Origin: DATMNI01 sp035570275
Lineage (GTDB): Bacteria; Acidobacteriota; Terriglobia; Bryobacterales; Bryobacteraceae
Reading direction: 5' to 3'
Assembly (NCBI GenBank): GCA_035570275.1
Contig: DATMNI010000150.1
Location: 1-19,785 of the forward strand
Length of the DNA stretch: 19,785 nt
Shown piece after piece: positions 17,061 through 19,785 of the stretch (positions are counted from its first letter, which is position 1; every line of letters begins with the position of its first letter). Both the position numbers and the translations under genes were made by a program. The notes under the pieces are model-generated. The model did no database searches. It was not told the DNA's origin and was given only the letters and a program-made list of their open reading frames with translations.

Positions 17061-18332
17061 CTAGCCGGCCTTTTCTAATATGGTAAGACTGATTTTCTGC
17101 GACAACACCATCTCTTTGGTGACTTGGAACTCCCGGACCTTCTTGTAGGAAGGCAGGTAATACATTAAATCCAGCATCAGGTCTTCGAGAATCATCCGCA
17201 ACCCGCGGGCCCCCACCTTGCGCTCCATAGCCAGTTCGGCGATGGCCTCCAGGGCGTCGTCGCTGAACTTCAGGCGGACGTTCTCGAATTCGAAGAGCTT
17301 CTGATACTGCTTGATGATTGCATTCTTGGGCCGGGTCAGAATCTGGATCAACGCCGAACGATCCAGATCTTCCAGCACGGCGCTCACCGGCAGTCTGCCG
17401 ATAAACTCGGGAATGAATCCGAACTTGATCAGGTCCACCGGTTGGGCCTGCGACAGCAGATCGATGTCGCGGCGCCCGCTGATGGTGGAGCCGCGGCTGG
17501 ACACCTTGTCCTCTTCCTGGAGGAATCCCATGGATTTCTTGCCGGTACGGCGCGCGATGACCTTTTCCAACCCCACGAAGGCGCCGCCGCAGATAAACAG
17601 GATGTTGGTGGTATCCACGGGCGTGAATTCCTGGTGCGGATGCTTGCGTCCGCCCTGCGGGGGAACGTTGGCCACCGTGCCCTCCAGGATCTTGAGCAGC
17701 GCCTGCTGAACGCCTTCGCCCGACACATCGCGGGTGATCGACGGGTTCTCGTCCTTGCGGCAGATCTTGTCGATTTCGTCGATGTAGATGATCCCCTGCT
17801 GGCACTTCTGCACATCCCCGTCGGCTGCCTGGAGCAGCTTGAGGATGATATTCTCCACATCTTCGCCCACGTACCCGGCCTCGGTCAGGGTGGTGGCGTC
17901 GACGATGGCGAAAGGCACGTCCAGGATTTTGGCCAGGGTCTGCGCCATCAGGGTCTTCCCTGTCCCCGTGGGCCCGATCAGCAGGATGTTGGACTTCTGG
18001 AGTTCCACCTCGCTGTTCCGCATCCGGTTCATGTGGATGCGTTTGCAGTGGTTGTATACCGCCACCGCCAGCTTCTTCTTGGTGGCTTCCTGGCCGATCA
18101 CGTATTGATCCAGAAACTCTTTGACTTCAAGGGGTTTCGGGATCTTGTTGGGGGTTCCCGAGGGGGGCTCCACCTTATCGTCTTCCAAAATCGAGTTGCA
18201 GACAGCGATACACTCGTCGCAAATGTAGGCGCGAGGATAGTCGCTGGGGGAAGAGATTAGCTTTCCAACTACGTCCTGACTCTTATGGCAAAACGAACAC
18301 CGTAGAGCATCATCGGACCCGGTACGCTTCAC
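17061..18332 (-). CDS. clpX: ClpX, ATP-binding unfoldase subunit of ClpXP
   Basis: The product is 423 residues, the normal length. The N-terminal zinc-binding domain has Cys12-x2-Cys15 and Cys38-x2-Cys41. The AAA+ module shows GPTGTGKT (120-127), IIYIDEIDK (Walker B), the pore-loop GYVGEDVEN, SGEGVQQALLKILEG and the sensor region FIPEFIGRLP. The ClpP-docking loop is of the xGF type, here SMGF. ClpX recruits tagged proteins and feeds them to ClpP, but clpP is not next to it here. The start is GTG at 18332 with AGAGGAG eight nt upstream. A promoter candidate lies about 75 bp before the start. Confidence 0.97.
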   Translation of the reverse strand: MKRTGSDDALRCSFCHKSQDVVGKLISSPSDYPRAYICDECIAVCNSILEDDKVEPPSGTPNKIPKPLEVKEFLDQYVIGQEATKKKLAVAVYNHCKRIHMNRMRNSEVELQKSNILLIGPTGTGKTLMAQTLAKILDVPFAIVDATTLTEAGYVGEDVENIILKLLQAADGDVQKCQQGIIYIDEIDKICRKDENPSITRDVSGEGVQQALLKILEGTVANVPPQGGRKHPHQEFTPVDTTNILFICGGAFVGLEKVIARRTGKKSMGFLQEEDKVSSRGSTISGRRDIDLLSQAQPVDLIKFGFIPEFIGRLPVSAVLEDLDRSALIQILTRPKNAIIKQYQKLFEFENVRLKFSDDALEAIAELAMERKVGARGLRMILEDLMLDLMYYLPSYKKVREFQVTKEMVLSQKISLTILEKAG

Positions 18333-18371
18333 GCAGTTTTCTCCTCTTCCACCGTGGGCTTTCCGGCGCCG

Positions 18372-18390
18372 CTGGAGTAGGGAACTCCAG
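18372..18390 (-). other. Hairpin in the clpX leader
   Basis: CTGGAGT (18372-18378) and ACTCCAG (18384-18390) form a perfect 7-bp stem with a 5-nt loop. It lies between the predicted clpX promoter and the ribosome site, so it would be in the 5' untranslated RNA. It could protect the message or tune translation. Confidence 0.5.
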
Positions 18391-18404
18391 GCGACTTCGT
18401 CTCT

Positions 18405-18433
18405 ATTATCACCCGAAAGGCTTTGCTAAGCAA
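18405..18433 (-). promoter_or_regulatory. Predicted housekeeping promoter for clpX
   Basis: On the minus strand TTGCTT (18428-18433) and GATAAT (18405-18410) are separated by exactly 17 bp, a good sigma-70-like arrangement. Transcription would start about 65 nt before the clpX GTG. The -35 box lies within a small inverted repeat (TTGCT-x-AGCAA, 18423-18433) that could be an operator. This would let clpX and the genes after it be expressed apart from tig. Confidence 0.55.
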
Positions 18434-18492
18434 TCGACCAAACGTTAATGAAACCTTCGGCGGCACTCCGGATTCCCTCCATGGCCGGCTCC

Positions 18493-19755
18493 CTATGCCG
18501 TCTTGCGCGCATGCTCGAACAGAAAACCGAGCGTCTTATCGGTCTGGATATGGGACGCGATCCGCCCCAGCGTACCGTCCTTTTCAAATTCCATCTGGAC
18601 CGCCGCTACCGGTTTGCGCTGCTGCCTGGCGACCTTTTCCACTTCCCGGTCCACCTCGTCCCGGGTGGCGTGAATGGCCTCCCGCTCCGCGATCTTGCTC
18701 AGCAGCATGGAAGCCTTCACCTCGCGCAGAGCCTCGTCATGCTGCGCTTCCTTCACCTTGTTCCAGTCCAACTTCAGGGACTTCGGGTCAAGTCCGTCGG
18801 CCGCCAAGGATCGTACGGCCTGCTCCACGCGGTTCTTGATCTGCCGGTCCACGAAGACTTCCGGAACCGGAAAATCGTGGGCGCCCACCACCTTGTCCAC
18901 AATCAGCTTCTTGGCTTGCTGCTGGGCTTCGTATTGGCGTTGGCCGAAAATGGACTTCCGTACGGCTTCGCGCAGTTCGTCCACGGTACGGTAATCGCCC
19001 AGGTCCTGCGCGAATTCGTCGTTCAGCTCCGGCAATTCCTTTTTTCGGATACCCTTCAGCGTGGCGTGGAACTTCACGGTCTTGCCGGCGAGCTTGGCCG
19101 AGCCGTATTCTTCCGGATACACGACTTCAAATTCCTTCTCTTCACCCGGGCTGAGGCCGCGCAGGTTTACCGTGAAGGCTTCGAAGGTTTCGGCGGCGGC
19201 GATTTCCAGTTGCATCTCTTCGGTTTTTACCGGCTCACCTTCCACCCCGGAAATGCTCTCGAGCGAGACCACGGCGAAATCGCCATCCTCCACCGGACGG
19301 GGATCCACGTTCACGTAGTCGGCCTTCTGGTTACGGAGTTCGTCGATGCGCCTGGCAACGTCCTCATCGGTCACCGCCGGGTCCTGGTACGGCACCTCGA
19401 CATCCTTGTATTCACCGAGTTCGATTTCGGGCACAACTTCGAACGTGGCCTTGAAGCGCAGCGGCTCGCCGTCATGAAAATGGACGTCGCTGTATTCCGC
19501 CGAACCCGCCAGGTTCAGGTTTTCGGCCTCGAGCTGCTTTTGCAGGAACTTGGGGACCAGGGCTTCCAGCACCTTCTGCCGGATGTCCCCTGCGAACTGT
19601 TTGCGAATCAACGCCGCCGGCACTTTGCCGGGCCGGAAGCCGGGAAGCTTGGCGCGCTTCATGACATCTCCGACAACTCGGCCGGTCTCGCTTTCCACGT
19701 CGGGAACAGGTACGGAAATCTCCAAGGAGTGCTTGCAGCCTTCAACTAAAGCCAA
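18493..19755 (-). CDS. tig: Trigger factor, ribosome-associated chaperone
   Basis: The product is 420 residues, near the usual 430. The N-terminal ribosome-binding domain carries the tail signature GFRPGK (39-44) in KLPGFRPGKVP. The peptidyl-prolyl isomerase domain follows (about 155-245, from VEDGDFAVVSL to VKFHATLKGIRKKELPELNDEF). The C-terminal SurA-like helical chaperone domain runs to the end (FEHARKTA). Trigger factor holds and folds chains as they leave the ribosome. The start is TTG at 19755, with TGAGGTAG about 10 nt upstream; the window ends 30 nt before it, so its promoter is not visible. About 160 bp separate it from clpX, with no clpP between. Confidence 0.95.
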   Translation of the reverse strand: MALVEGCKHSLEISVPVPDVESETGRVVGDVMKRAKLPGFRPGKVPAALIRKQFAGDIRQKVLEALVPKFLQKQLEAENLNLAGSAEYSDVHFHDGEPLRFKATFEVVPEIELGEYKDVEVPYQDPAVTDEDVARRIDELRNQKADYVNVDPRPVEDGDFAVVSLESISGVEGEPVKTEEMQLEIAAAETFEAFTVNLRGLSPGEEKEFEVVYPEEYGSAKLAGKTVKFHATLKGIRKKELPELNDEFAQDLGDYRTVDELREAVRKSIFGQRQYEAQQQAKKLIVDKVVGAHDFPVPEVFVDRQIKNRVEQAVRSLAADGLDPKSLKLDWNKVKEAQHDEALREVKASMLLSKIAEREAIHATRDEVDREVEKVARQQRKPVAAVQMEFEKDGTLGRIASHIQTDKTLGFLFEHARKTA

Positions 19756-19785
19756 GTGGAATCTACCTCAGGAAAGAAGTGATCG

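Noticed and set aside
18426..18482. An 18-codon minus-strand ORF right after tig (MEGIRSAAEGFINV...), with a possible ribosome site.
   Set aside because: It is very short, has no recognisable similarity, does not resemble a ClpP end, and overlaps the -35 box of the predicted clpX promoter.

Overview
The window is a stretch of GC-rich bacterial chromosome. Gene content and style suggest an acidobacterium of the Solibacter/Bryobacter type: a Ycf48-like beta-propeller protein, a Uma2 nuclease, a Tat-tagged aminotransferase, frequent GTG/TTG starts, and dispersed hairpin repeats between genes. This assignment is an inference from sequence style and recall, not from a database match. No rRNA, tRNA, CRISPR array or intact insertion sequence was seen.

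Layout from left to right. Positions 1-531 hold no gene I can support. Next is a minus-strand pair: a GAF-domain protein and a secreted Ycf48/BNR propeller protein. A 76-bp intergenic region with a duplicated TATAAT-containing unit separates this pair from a divergent plus-strand gene for a membrane-anchored JAMM/MPN metalloprotease-like protein. After that come a small secreted beta-barrel-like protein and a siroheme/4Fe-4S nitrite/sulfite reductase. A minus-strand HicB-HicA toxin-antitoxin pair follows. purH then stands alone, bracketed by two direct copies of an ~80-bp hairpin repeat. A minus-strand radical SAM/SPASM-like protein comes next. A small gene graveyard follows (9981-10277): a fragment of a WecG/TagA-type glycosyltransferase abutting an antisense fragment that resembles an ISNCY-type transposase. 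Then come a Tat-exported HisC-like aminotransferase and a block of inverted and tandem repeats.

The right third (19755 down to 11671) is a minus-strand protein quality-control and RNA-metabolism cluster: tig, clpX, lon, ysxC/engB, rho, Uma2. Trigger factor folds nascent chains, ClpX and Lon unfold or degrade proteins, EngB assembles the 50S subunit and Rho terminates transcription. The lower genes are tightly packed: lon-ysxC are 22 nt apart, ysxC-rho overlap by 37 nt and rho-Uma2 overlap by 1 nt. A clear promoter candidate lies before clpX. clpP, which commonly sits between tig and clpX, is absent here.

The most unusual items are the JAMM-linker-TM-coiled-coil protein, the exported PLP aminotransferase, Rho with a ~170-residue Pro/Ala-rich head and a coupled Uma2 gene, and several families of hairpin repeats. 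I found no clearly new multi-gene system. The JAMM membrane protein and its divergent GAF/propeller neighbours are the best candidate for undescribed biology.
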